DNA of 64,000 nucleotides from Bin55 sp965203735 (GTDB lineage Bacteria > Pseudomonadota > Gammaproteobacteria > Pseudomonadales > Azotimanducaceae), in NCBI GenBank assembly GCA_965203735.1, contig OZ241909.1:1612001-1676000 (forward strand). The letters are read 5' to 3'. The number at the start of each line of letters is the position of its first letter. Positions within the stretch are counted from its first letter, which is position 1. Position numbers and translations under genes: made by a program. A model generated the notes under the pieces. It was not told where the DNA came from. It saw only the letters and a program-made list of their open reading frames with translations, and did not search any database. This document shows positions 10,238 to 18,789 of this stretch, in pieces.

Positions 10238-10471
10238 CAGACAGTCTTTGAATAGTTCAAGGTCGAGACACTGTGCACATTTGTTGGCTCATATCTAGGG
10301 CGAATAATGCGTGTTAGGTTCAACCAGTCGTATCTTGAGTTGAACCCAAGCTCCCGAATGTATTCAGAGTTTTTTGCCACAGGACTGACTCTCTCAATTT
10401 GAAGTGAAGAGTGCGCGATCGAGGGTACACTTGATGTTGAATCGACTTGTGAGTTTTGGAAAGTCAGACAA

Positions 10472-11653
10472 GTGACAACCATCGGAACACCTCTAACAAT
10501 TGGCGCGACTCGTGCGATGTTGTTGGGTAGTGGAGAACTCGGCAAGGAAGTGGTGATCGAACTGCAACGTCTTGGGGTCGAGACCATTGCCGTCGATCGT
10601 TATGCCGATGCGCCCGCAATGCAAGTCGCCCATCGTAGCTACACAATCAACATGCTCGATGCGACCCAACTCTCGTCCTTGGTCGAACGCGAAGAGCCGC
10701 ACCTGATAGTTCCTGAAATAGAAGCCATAGCGACTTCTGTGCTTGTGGAGTTGGAATCCAAGGGATTCAACGTGATTCCATCCGCAAATGCTGTTCACTT
10801 GACCATGAATCGCGAAGGGATAAGAACATTGGCAGCGGAAGATCTCAAAGTGCCAGTATCAGACTATAGGTTTGCCGATACTGTGCAATCCTATGAACAA
10901 GCAATACGTGAAATTGGTCTACCCTGCGTAGTCAAGCCAACAATGAGCTCATCGGGGAAGGGACAGTCGGTTGTGAAGTCGTTGGACGCCGCGCTCGATT
11001 CTTGGAATTACGCTCAAGAAGGGACGCGTGGCGCTGCAGAAAAGGTGATCGTCGAACAGATGATCGACTTCGACTACGAAATCACCTTACTAACCGTACA
11101 ACATGTTGGCGGAGTTTCCTATTGTGAACCCATAGGACACCGTCAAGTCGGAGGAGACTACCACGAGTCCTGGCAACCTCACCCAATGGAGCCGGAAGTT
11201 CTTGAAGACTGCAAGCGTATCGCTCAGAAAGTTACAAGAGCTCTGGGAGGTCGGGGAATCTACGGGGTTGAGTTCTTCATTAAAGGAAAGCAGGTCTTCT
11301 TCAGCGAATTGAGCCCGCGTCCTCATGACACCGGCATGGTGACGATGATGAGTCAGGACCTGTCCGAATTTGCTCTGCATGCCCGCGCAATTCTCGACTT
11401 GCCAATACCAAGTATTCGACTCTACGGTCCATCTGCTTCAGCTGTGGTTATAGTCGAGGGAGAGTCGGACAGTGTTCGATTTAGCGGATTGGGTGATGCG
11501 TTGGAAGAGGAGGGCGTTCAAATTCGATTGTTTGGAAAACCCTCTGTTAAAGGCGAACGTCGTATGGGTGTAGCACTTGCTACAGCGGATTCGATCGAAG
11601 AAGCTCGAGCCAGAGCGCAAATAGCGGCAAACCAAATTAAGTACGAGCTATAG
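10472..11653 (+). CDS. purT: Formate-dependent phosphoribosylglycinamide formyltransferase
   Basis: ATP-grasp ligase that formylates GAR with free formate in purine synthesis, an alternative to the folate-dependent PurN. The 393-residue protein matches the family over its whole length: N-terminal GSGELGKEV nucleotide-fold motif, AVDRYADAPAMQVAH, the ATP-grasp segment CVVKPTMSSSGKGQS, and the C-terminal SPRPHDTGMVTM followed by LGKP-type strands (here LFGKPSV) and RRMGVALA. It starts with GTG at 10472, preceded by a weak purine-rich site (TTGGAAAG). It ends 53 bases before the convergent selB stop, with no clear rho-independent terminator between them. Confidence 0.97.
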   Translation: MTTIGTPLTIGATRAMLLGSGELGKEVVIELQRLGVETIAVDRYADAPAMQVAHRSYTINMLDATQLSSLVEREEPHLIVPEIEAIATSVLVELESKGFNVIPSANAVHLTMNREGIRTLAAEDLKVPVSDYRFADTVQSYEQAIREIGLPCVVKPTMSSSGKGQSVVKSLDAALDSWNYAQEGTRGAAEKVIVEQMIDFDYEITLLTVQHVGGVSYCEPIGHRQVGGDYHESWQPHPMEPEVLEDCKRIAQKVTRALGGRGIYGVEFFIKGKQVFFSELSPRPHDTGMVTMMSQDLSEFALHARAILDLPIPSIRLYGPSASAVVIVEGESDSVRFSGLGDALEEEGVQIRLFGKPSVKGERRMGVALATADSIEEARARAQIAANQIKYEL

Positions 11654-11706
11654 GTGACTTGCTGAGCGACTCTTTCCGATTTTGCCTCTGAACGATCAAA
11701 GTTCTA

Positions 11707-13590
11707 CTAAGACTGTTTGATTAGGTCGATTGACCCAACTACAGAACGTACGTCTTCCTGACGTCGTGTGAATCGCATTCTGTCAAAGTACTCCAGCACA
11801 TCTATAACGGGCATTCGTCCGATACCCGACGCGTCTCGAAAGTCCCTTACAGAAAACGGTTTGTTTTGAGCAAGTTGTGTGGCAAGCTGTCCTAGTTCCT
11901 CAAGTCTACTTTGAGTGAAATAGCGCTTGGGGGTCACCTGAATGAACAATCTCGATTGGGACATACGCTTCATTTCCGATTCGAGCTGGCGCAAGGGAAT
12001 CTTTAGCGACTTTGCAATATCGCCGGTGGTTGAAGGCTGCGACACATCAATGAAAGGTAGCACCTGTTCGTAGAGTTCTTGGTTGTACGAGGGCTTGTCA
12101 ACCGAATGTCCAGGTAATAAGTACTTGCCTGATCGCAAGAGAATCGTGCCATCCTCAATTCCACAAGCCAGAGCAAACATCGCCGTTTCTCGATCAAGCT
12201 TGCACTGATCAACAATGAAATTCACCGATGCACCCAATTCGTCAGGGTGAAGAGAGTGATGTTCAGTGAGGGCTTTTGTTACTTGTCCCCCGATGTTTCT
12301 CAAGCTCTCGCGAGCGAGATAGCGTCCATTGAGAGTTCTCAATTCCTTTTGGTTTTTTAAGTCCAGTACGGAATCGTCTGAGAGATTCCATTTCCTAAGA
12401 AAGTCTTCGAGACGTACCGTTTTGAACATAGCCTCGCAACGCAATGCCTTTGCCGGTTGCTCCTGTAGGACGAACGGAGCGATTTTGGTTAGATAGTTGA
12501 CTCTTTGGTCGTGCCGACGACGGATATTCGGTTGTTCCACATCGACCACCAAACCTCCTCCCAATGTACATTGCAAGTCCGCATCGCGAATAATCAGTCG
12601 ATCTCCAACTACGACGTCCATGGCATCGTTGGTCACTACGTCAACGAGTCCGTTTTCGCCTGGATTGAGATGGTTGGCCAGAGGAAGCAATCTTCCAAGC
12701 GAATGGCTAGTCGCGTGGTAGACATGTACGGGAGACCAAGAACGAATGCTGCGCGGAAAGTCAGCAAGTACCGACACAGTGAGCGAAAATTCTTGAGACT
12801 GGTTTGTGGTTGTGGGTGCTCGAAGCCAGTCGCCTCTTGAAATGTTAGCGGCCGTTTCTCCGGACAGCTGAATGCCACAGCGATCGCCCGCTTGCGCAGG
12901 GTCACCTGGAATTCCATTAGTGACGAGACTCCTCGTTCGAACGGACTTTCCGGACCGTGAAATGACCAGCTCTTCTCCCGGCCGCAATTTGCCGTCAAAT
13001 ACCGTACCCGTGACCACAGCGCCTACTCCTCTTGGACTAAAAGAACGGTCGATTGCAATTCGGGTTGAACGTGGACGATTCTCGAGATTCAAGCGTGCGG
13101 CGGCTTTCGACAAGTGTGCTTGAAGCTGAGAGATACCTTGAGTGGTCATTGAAGATGTACTTAGAATCGATGAATTATTAAGGAAAGTTCCCGCAACTAA
13201 CTCTCGTACTTGCTCGGTCACAAGAGAGACTTGCGATTGGTCGACAACATCGATCTTCGTGAGTGCAATTGTTCCTTGTGTTAGTCCAAGCAACTGAAGG
13301 ATGTTCAGGTGTTCTCGGGTTTGTGGCATTACGCCGTCATTAGCCGCGACCACGAGCAATGCGTGTTGCATGCTTGCGATCCCAGCGATCATGTTGTGTA
13401 TGAACTTGTGATGCCCAGGTACGTCCACAAACCCTATGCGGTGACCATCAAAGTCGTGGTAAGCAAACCCAAGGTCAATGGTTAGCCCTCGACGTTTTTC
13501 TTCCTCAAGACGGTCAGTGTCGACACCAGTGATTGCTTTGACCAGTGCGGTTTTGCCATGGTCTACATGGCCTGCCAACGTGACAATCAT
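11707..13590 (-). CDS. selB: Selenocysteine-specific elongation factor
   Basis: GTPase that delivers Sec-tRNA to UGA codons followed by a SECIS hairpin. The 627-residue protein has the GTP-binding motifs GHVDHGKT (7-14), DVPGHHKFI and TKID, an EF-Tu-like domain 2/3 region, and a C-terminal tail of winged-helix repeats that bind SECIS RNA. The length fits bacterial SelB (about 610-640). The ATG overlaps the selA stop by four bases (ATGA), the usual selAB order with translational coupling. Neither selC (tRNA-Sec) nor selD is recognisable in the window, so they must lie elsewhere if the pathway is functional. Confidence 0.96.
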   Translation of the reverse strand: MIVTLAGHVDHGKTALVKAITGVDTDRLEEEKRRGLTIDLGFAYHDFDGHRIGFVDVPGHHKFIHNMIAGIASMQHALLVVAANDGVMPQTREHLNILQLLGLTQGTIALTKIDVVDQSQVSLVTEQVRELVAGTFLNNSSILSTSSMTTQGISQLQAHLSKAAARLNLENRPRSTRIAIDRSFSPRGVGAVVTGTVFDGKLRPGEELVISRSGKSVRTRSLVTNGIPGDPAQAGDRCGIQLSGETAANISRGDWLRAPTTTNQSQEFSLTVSVLADFPRSIRSWSPVHVYHATSHSLGRLLPLANHLNPGENGLVDVVTNDAMDVVVGDRLIIRDADLQCTLGGGLVVDVEQPNIRRRHDQRVNYLTKIAPFVLQEQPAKALRCEAMFKTVRLEDFLRKWNLSDDSVLDLKNQKELRTLNGRYLARESLRNIGGQVTKALTEHHSLHPDELGASVNFIVDQCKLDRETAMFALACGIEDGTILLRSGKYLLPGHSVDKPSYNQELYEQVLPFIDVSQPSTTGDIAKSLKIPLRQLESEMKRMSQSRLFIQVTPKRYFTQSRLEELGQLATQLAQNKPFSVRDFRDASGIGRMPVIDVLEYFDRMRFTRRQEDVRSVVGSIDLIKQS

Positions 13591-14990
13591 TTAAGTTGCC
13601 GAAGGGCGTCAACGAGTTCATCTAATGGTTGTGCACCTCGCATGTCCAACAGAATTCGAGACTTGCTCCTACGACCAAGAACTGGGGGATTCAAGCCCCG
13701 AAGTCTCTTCTCAATCTCTCCGAGAACACTTTCGCTGTCATGTGTGATTGAAACTGCTACGCTGGTCAGACGGGTGTCGGGTTGTGCCCCACTTCCAAGC
13801 ACCGATTGCGTTTCCGTTGCGTCGATGTTTGCATTCGACAGCACATTCCTCAATAGCTCTGTGACTTGTCGCGCTCGATGCTTGAGTTGTTTGCTTGAGA
13901 CAGTCAGATCTTTGAGAAGCTGAATGTTGTTATGCAAATTCGTTCCATCTTCGTAAGCCTTGAGCGTCTCGTCCAAGATTGCCAACGAAACCTTGTCCAT
14001 TCTGAGAGCTCGTTTGAGTGGGTTTGTGTTGATGCGTTCGATGTAGTCGGATTTGCCGACAATGATTCCAGCCTGCGGACCTCCCAAGAGTTTGTCGCCA
14101 GAAAACGTCACGAGATCTACTCCATTTTCAATGGAATCTTGCGGCAATGGTTCCCTGGGGATTCCCAATTTCTGTAAGTCGATTAGCGCTCCACTACCTA
14201 AGTCGAGCACAAATGGAATCGACTTGTGGCGAGATAGTTCTGCAAGTTCCTTTTCGCTAGCGCTCTCGGTAAATCCTTGAATCGAATAATTGCTCGGATG
14301 AACCTTCAGTAAAAGGGCGGTCTCTTCGGTTATGGCGTTCGCGTAGTCGGCGACACGGGTGCGATTTGTTGTGCCAACTTCGACAAGATTGCAACCAGCA
14401 CGAGACAAGATTTCTGGGAGCCGAAAACTCCCGCCTATTTCAATCAGCTCTCCTCTTGAGACAAGAACGTCGCGCCCCATAGCAAAGGTGTTTAGCACGA
14501 TAAGCACTGCTGCCGCATTGTTGTTAACTACTGCGGCGGACTCGGCATTCGTCAATCGAACCAGCCGCTCCCGAATTACTCCTTCACGCTCTCCTCGTTT
14601 GCCCGAGTTCAGGTCATATTCCAAAGTCACAGGCTTTCCAACAGTCTCGATAGCACGATTTAGGAGCTGTTCGTTTAACACCGCACGGCCGAGATTGGTA
14701 TGCAGGATGGTTCCAGTTAGGTTGAATACCGGCCGATAGCCCAAATTCCTGTTAGAGTTGAGCCAAGAAGTAGCGAGAGCGAAATATTCCTCGATGCTAG
14801 AAGGCTGAGCCAAACTCTGCTGATCCGTTCTGACGCTCTCTTGTATTGCACGAATGGCGTCGACAGCGTTACCAAATCCCCATATATCGACAATGGGTTT
14901 CATCGGTTCTGAACGTACGATTCGATCCACCGAATCAAGTGTCTTGGACTTACGTTGTTGCGACATGGGAGTTCTTAGTTGCTTTGCCAT
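13587..14990 (-). CDS. selA: L-seryl-tRNA(Sec) selenium transferase
   Basis: PLP enzyme that converts Ser-tRNA(Sec) to Sec-tRNA(Sec) with selenophosphate. From the ATG at 14990 it has 467 residues, close to the E. coli length. Visible features are the N-terminal helical region, FNLTGTILHTNLGRA, the PLP-site segment ESAAVVNNNAAAV, and the lysine in SGDKLLGGPQAG (Lys300) that binds PLP. The open frame extends upstream to a TTG at 15068, but that stretch does not resemble SelA, so I choose the ATG. It is the first gene of a selA-selB unit and is divergent from the dehydrogenase gene, sharing a 220-base upstream region. Confidence 0.95.
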   Translation of the reverse strand: MAKQLRTPMSQQRKSKTLDSVDRIVRSEPMKPIVDIWGFGNAVDAIRAIQESVRTDQQSLAQPSSIEEYFALATSWLNSNRNLGYRPVFNLTGTILHTNLGRAVLNEQLLNRAIETVGKPVTLEYDLNSGKRGEREGVIRERLVRLTNAESAAVVNNNAAAVLIVLNTFAMGRDVLVSRGELIEIGGSFRLPEILSRAGCNLVEVGTTNRTRVADYANAITEETALLLKVHPSNYSIQGFTESASEKELAELSRHKSIPFVLDLGSGALIDLQKLGIPREPLPQDSIENGVDLVTFSGDKLLGGPQAGIIVGKSDYIERINTNPLKRALRMDKVSLAILDETLKAYEDGTNLHNNIQLLKDLTVSSKQLKHRARQVTELLRNVLSNANIDATETQSVLGSGAQPDTRLTSVAVSITHDSESVLGEIEKRLRGLNPPVLGRRSKSRILLDMRGAQPLDELVDALRQLK

Positions 14991-15213
14991 TACGTGCCGT
15001 CGCAGAATGGGTATGGTACGACTTCCGGTCGAGGTGAAGTAACGTGTGGAAGGATCCTTTCCTCCCAAATTCTGCCGTTGTTTGGGTTCTAGTTAATGTC
15101 CTCGCTTCACGTCGTGCAATGGGTTATCAAATTAGCAGAGTCTTATCATTGACTACGTCGGCGGTTCAAAAGATACCGCTGATCGTCGCACAAGTGCATA
15201 TGTCGGGGGAATA

Positions 15214-16098
15214 ATGACTGATTCTAAGAGAGTGTCCTTCATCGGTTTAGGAGTCATGGGGTATCCCATGGCGGGGCATCTAGCAAATGCAGGTCACGAA
15301 GTCACGGTGTACAACCGTAGTTCAGAAAGAGCTGCTCAATGGCTAGAAGAATTCAATGGAAGGTCGTGCTCGACTCCTCGTGAAGCGGCTTCCAACGCCG
15401 AGTTTACTTTCATGTGTGTTGGAAACGACGACGATGTACGAAGCGTTGCGCACGGATCGGACGGTGTCTTTGCGGGAACGCAATTAGGATCAGTTGTTGT
15501 CGACCACACAACTGCTTCCATGGAGTTGGCTGAAGAGCTCGATTCAGCAGCAAAAGACAAGGGCTGCTCCTTTCTGGATGCTCCACTCAGCGGTGGCCAA
15601 GCAGGAGCGGATAACGCCCAGCTAACGATCATGATCGGAGGAGAGAAAGATACGTTTGATCGCACTTTCCCGGTCTTAGATGTCTATGCCAAGATTGCGA
15701 AACTCATGGGAGGAGTCGGAGCTGGACAACTGACGAAAATGGTCAATCAGGTTTGCATTGCCGGAATCCTACAGGGATTGTCTGAAGGACTGCACCTTGC
15801 CGAGAAAGCCGGAATGGACATTAACGAAATCGTTGACGTAATTTCCAATGGTGCGGCACAGTCTTGGCAGATGGACAATCGAGCGGCGACCATGGCCGAC
15901 CGTGTGTTCGACTACGGATTTGCGGTCAACTGGATGCGCAAGGACCTTGATATTGCACTACGAACGGCAAGACGTTACGGGGCCCGAATGCCTCTGAGCG
16001 CTCTCGTTGATCAGTTCTACGCCGACGTTCAAGCGTTTGGAGGTGGAAGATGGGATACTTCAAGTCTGATCGAGCGACTGCGTCGCGTCGAGGAGTGA
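15214..16098 (+). CDS. NAD(P)-dependent beta-hydroxyacid dehydrogenase (3-hydroxyisobutyrate dehydrogenase family)
   Basis: Oxidises a 3-hydroxy acid such as 3-hydroxyisobutyrate, tartronate semialdehyde or a relative; the exact substrate is not set by the sequence. The 294 residues show the N-terminal Rossmann motif GLGVMGYPMAGHL (about residues 11-23), the substrate signature DAPLSGGQAGA near residue 124, and the catalytic lysine in GQLTKMVNQ near residue 173. Length is typical. The last twelve codons and the DNA beyond the stop recur, degraded, at 18709-18789 (see repeat entries), so this gene's 3' end was part of a duplication. Confidence 0.92.
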   Translation: MTDSKRVSFIGLGVMGYPMAGHLANAGHEVTVYNRSSERAAQWLEEFNGRSCSTPREAASNAEFTFMCVGNDDDVRSVAHGSDGVFAGTQLGSVVVDHTTASMELAEELDSAAKDKGCSFLDAPLSGGQAGADNAQLTIMIGGEKDTFDRTFPVLDVYAKIAKLMGGVGAGQLTKMVNQVCIAGILQGLSEGLHLAEKAGMDINEIVDVISNGAAQSWQMDNRAATMADRVFDYGFAVNWMRKDLDIALRTARRYGARMPLSALVDQFYADVQAFGGGRWDTSSLIERLRRVEE

Positions 16099-16144
16099 TT
16101 AATCCGTAAATCGGACCAAAGAACAGATTTGTGCTGCCCTGCAA
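16066..16144. repeat. Left copy of a duplicated convergent gene junction
   Basis: This stretch contains the last codons of the + strand dehydrogenase and the last codons plus trailer of a - strand ParB-like remnant. It aligns with 18709-18789 over its whole length with small differences; shared blocks include GTCGCGTC, GTGATTAA, GTAAATCG and AAGAACA. Translation agrees: LIERLRRVEE here against LIGRLRRVCGD in the right copy. The two copies flank the repeat-protein gene C0. Confidence 0.75.
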
Positions 16145-16280
16145 CCTCTTCGTCTTGATCTGAGTCCAACCCCATGTAAGCAACAAGCGATCGGCACGGA
16201 AGTCTGCCTACGTTTATCAGGTCGCTCAAATGCAGCCATTCTTAATCGGTAATTTCTGACAGCACAGCGGGTACCCACAG
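16100..16280 (-). pseudogene. Remnant of the C-terminus of a ParB-like gene
   Basis: On the minus strand one frame reads VPAVLSEITD, then a TAA stop, then EWLHLSDLINVGR. This matches the C-terminal part of the ParB-like protein at 18773-20056, which reads VAPILSEVSDEEWAYLRDLMDVSR; the stop replaces a glutamate. Similarity continues to the end of the gene and its trailer. Upstream of about 16280 the similarity fades. This is a decayed second copy of that gene's 3' end, not a working gene. Confidence 0.7.
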
Positions 16281-16315
16281 ATAAGCCTTGACGCTTATTG
16301 TCTAGCTGCAAGCCT

Positions 16316-16327
16316 GGGCACGTGCCC
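16316..16327. promoter_or_regulatory. 12-base perfect palindrome upstream of C0
   Basis: GGGCACGTGCCC is a perfect palindrome in the non-coding leader of the repeat-protein gene at 16475. It could be an operator; no regulator is known for it. Confidence 0.3.
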
Positions 16328-16337
16328 GTGAAACCAT

Positions 16338-16354
16338 ATGACCGTTTCGGTCAT
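16338..16354. promoter_or_regulatory. Inverted repeat resembling a TetR-type operator
   Basis: ATGACCG-TTT-CGGTCAT has seven-base arms and a three-base centre. The size and symmetry are common for TetR/AcrR-family operators. It lies about 120 bases upstream of the C0 start. No TetR gene lies next to it, so regulation is inference only. Confidence 0.4.
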
Positions 16355-16474
16355 CTTCTCTCAAGGGGCAAACACTTAGACTTGAGTGTAGAGAGTGTGC
16401 AAGACTAATTGCAGGTCGCTGTTCGCGGTGGACTGTTGCTCACCAGCACATGAGGGACACATGGGGATATTCGC

Positions 16475-18565
16475 ATGAGAAACACGAAGCTCAATCCACT
16501 GTTGCTAACTGGAATGCTCGTCGCGGGCGGTGCAATTGGCGCTGTGGGCACGTTTGTTTTCGTTTCCAATGGAAGTGGGGATCACTCACACTCCTCTGGA
16601 AACAGTTCGTCCGATGTCTCGCAATACCAAGACTCGAGTGTCAGTGGTAACAGGTCCGCAATGACGGTCGAAGGAGATTCAGGCAAGTCAGACAAAAGCC
16701 TTCTTCAAATCGCTGAACTGACGAGCAATTTTGCTCGATCCGCTGCGCTACATCACCTCGTAGCTCCCGCTGGTATGGAAAAGCTCAATTCACTGGTCGA
16801 ACAGTCAGCCGCGATCTCGCCGACAGAGACTCGGAACGAAATGCAGCGTTTGATTTTTCAGCGAATCGCAACAATTGATCCAAAACATGCTTTGACAGCG
16901 AGCGAACAGTTCCCTGTTCGCCGCCACATTATCCGCTCAGTTTTTCTGGAATGGTCACAGCTCTCGCTGGATGATGCTGTCAAGCATGCGAAGACCCTGC
17001 AAGGTTCTGGTCGAGTAGCCGCACTGTCTGGAATACTCGAATCGAGAATTGATCTTTCCAACGAGGTTCGCATCGGAATCGCTAAGAGTCTTGGCCATGA
17101 GAGCATGGCTTCGGAAATGATCGCGAGCGCAATGCTGTCCGATTCGTTGGAGAATCCCGAAAAGGCATGGAATGAGCTTGTAGGTGAAGAACTCACAGGA
17201 CTCGAAAACTTGAGCTCTCTTGTTCAAATTGCAAACGCGTGGGTAGAACAGGATGGAATAGGAGTACTAGGTCGAATTAGCGGCTCACTCAAAGCAAGGA
17301 ACGTTCGAACGTCAGTCATGAATTCAGTGGTTCTGAGTGCAGCAAGGACTAATCCTCAAGGGACTCTAGATTATGTCCTAAGAAACCAGGACCATAACTC
17401 GATTTGGCTGTCTTCGCTTGTGGCTCAAACCTGGGCAAGATCCGCACCTGAAGAGGCGTTTAGCGCAGTAACTGATGTGGAGAACAGCCGAATTCGTCGA
17501 AGACTTCAAGAGGGCGTCATTCAAGAGTGGGCTACGCAAAATGCTTATGCGATGTTGGATCATGTGAATACGCTACCTGAGAACGTACAAGCATATGCAA
17601 GACAAAGGGCAGTGCTTGCCATTGCGGGTTCGGATCCGGAGGAAGCAATTGGATTGCTGGGAAGCCTAGATCTGGGAGAGGAAGGTATCGGCAGTGTAGC
17701 GCACACGATCATCCATCAATGGTCCGAAATCGATGCCATGGCTGCGCACGACTGGGTCATGTCCAGCCCAGATGTTGCCGACATGCGAGGAGAGTTGCTT
17801 CACGTTGTTCTTATGAGTCTCGTAGAGGACCAACCACAACTTGCCATGGAACTGGCACTTCAGCAGCCAGTCGATATGCGATTGGATAGCGCTGTCATCT
17901 CTCATCTCGCCCGGTATGATCGGCATCTGGCACTGTCTATGCTGTCGCAAGTCCGTGAGGGACGAGGCAAGTTGTCGGCGTACACCTCAGTCGGTCGAGA
18001 ACTCGTTGACAACGGCGAGACGCAACGTGCAATAAAGCTTGGTGAGTCCTTGGATCAATCTTCGCGATCTGCCTACTACAACTCCATCCTTCGCTCGTGG
18101 GCGTCAAGTGATCCGGAAGGTTTGCTCGAGAGCATTGATAGCCTCCCCTCTCCCGAGCTCAAGTCAATTGCCGCGATGTCGCTTGCGGTCAATAATCAGC
18201 GGAACAAGATCCTTTCTGAAGACCAAGTAGCGCATGTGAAGACCTACCTGTCCGAACGGGACGCCCAGCGCCTAGCATTGACTGGAAACTTTAGTAGAGT
18301 CTTTTCCAGCGGAGGCGGACCAGCCTCCATAGTGGTGACTGGTGAATCCATCGATCCAAGTTCCGGTGGGTCAGCAGATTTCGCGGTCGAAGCAATCGTC
18401 AATTCACTAGGGCGTCAACTTGAGGAATCGCTTGGGACAGCACTTATGGAAATCCAAATGAACAGGATGGAAAGTGCGGACGCACTCGTCGAGAAACTTG
18501 AAGGAGTTAGGGAAACTACAGCTGAGAAGGACAAAGACAAAGAAGAAGACGCGAAAGAGGAGTAG
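16475..18565 (+). CDS. Membrane-anchored helical-repeat protein, C type (C0)
   Basis: Function unknown. The 696-residue protein begins with a short basic stretch and one hydrophobic helix (about residues 8-31) with no clear cleavage site, then a Ser/Gly-rich linker, then some 500 residues of alpha-helical repeats of roughly 35 residues. The recurrent core is W-A-x-x-D/N-P. It carries the two signatures shared with the genes at 36-58 kb: ALSMLSQVREGRGKLSAY and SWASSDPEGLLESIDSLP. Unlike those, it has an extra C-terminal 110 residues ending in a Lys/Glu-rich, probably coiled-coil tail. GGGGA at 16461-16465 sits at a good distance from the ATG. It stands alone, 18 kb from its paralogs, between two copies of a duplicated gene junction. 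Probably faces the periplasm. Confidence 0.8.
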   Translation: MRNTKLNPLLLTGMLVAGGAIGAVGTFVFVSNGSGDHSHSSGNSSSDVSQYQDSSVSGNRSAMTVEGDSGKSDKSLLQIAELTSNFARSAALHHLVAPAGMEKLNSLVEQSAAISPTETRNEMQRLIFQRIATIDPKHALTASEQFPVRRHIIRSVFLEWSQLSLDDAVKHAKTLQGSGRVAALSGILESRIDLSNEVRIGIAKSLGHESMASEMIASAMLSDSLENPEKAWNELVGEELTGLENLSSLVQIANAWVEQDGIGVLGRISGSLKARNVRTSVMNSVVLSAARTNPQGTLDYVLRNQDHNSIWLSSLVAQTWARSAPEEAFSAVTDVENSRIRRRLQEGVIQEWATQNAYAMLDHVNTLPENVQAYARQRAVLAIAGSDPEEAIGLLGSLDLGEEGIGSVAHTIIHQWSEIDAMAAHDWVMSSPDVADMRGELLHVVLMSLVEDQPQLAMELALQQPVDMRLDSAVISHLARYDRHLALSMLSQVREGRGKLSAYTSVGRELVDNGETQRAIKLGESLDQSSRSAYYNSILRSWASSDPEGLLESIDSLPSPELKSIAAMSLAVNNQRNKILSEDQVAHVKTYLSERDAQRLALTGNFSRVFSSGGGPASIVVTGESIDPSSGGSADFAVEAIVNSLGRQLEESLGTALMEIQMNRMESADALVEKLEGVRETTAEKDKDKEEDAKEE

Positions 18566-18708
18566 GTCCGACACCCGTGTAATTTGCCTAGGAGAAAACA
18601 GTCACAGAGTTAGGTTTGCAATTGCGGTACAAACTCAGATCGACTGCAACCGACGAACTGTCCAAGCCTCCCAATCAGTTTGGAATCCACACTACCCATT
18701 GAGGCAGG

Positions 18709-18789
18709 CTAATTGGGAGACTACGTCGCGTCTGCGGTGATTAACCTGTAAATCGAACCTATAAGAACATGTTTACGCTGCTTCTGCAA
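18709..18789. repeat. Right copy of a duplicated convergent gene junction
   Basis: Imperfect direct copy of 16066-16144. It holds a twelve-codon echo of the dehydrogenase C-terminus on + (18709-18744, reading LIGRLRRVCGD then TAA) and the genuine end of the ParB-like gene on -. The rest of the 207-base gap after C0 (18566-18708) shows only weak, uncertain similarity to the dehydrogenase gene and holds no open gene. Confidence 0.7.

Noticed and set aside
15069..15213. Possible tRNA-Sec (selC) gene near selA
   Set aside because: No acceptor-stem pairing, TCA anticodon loop or T-arm sequence could be found in this or neighbouring gaps.
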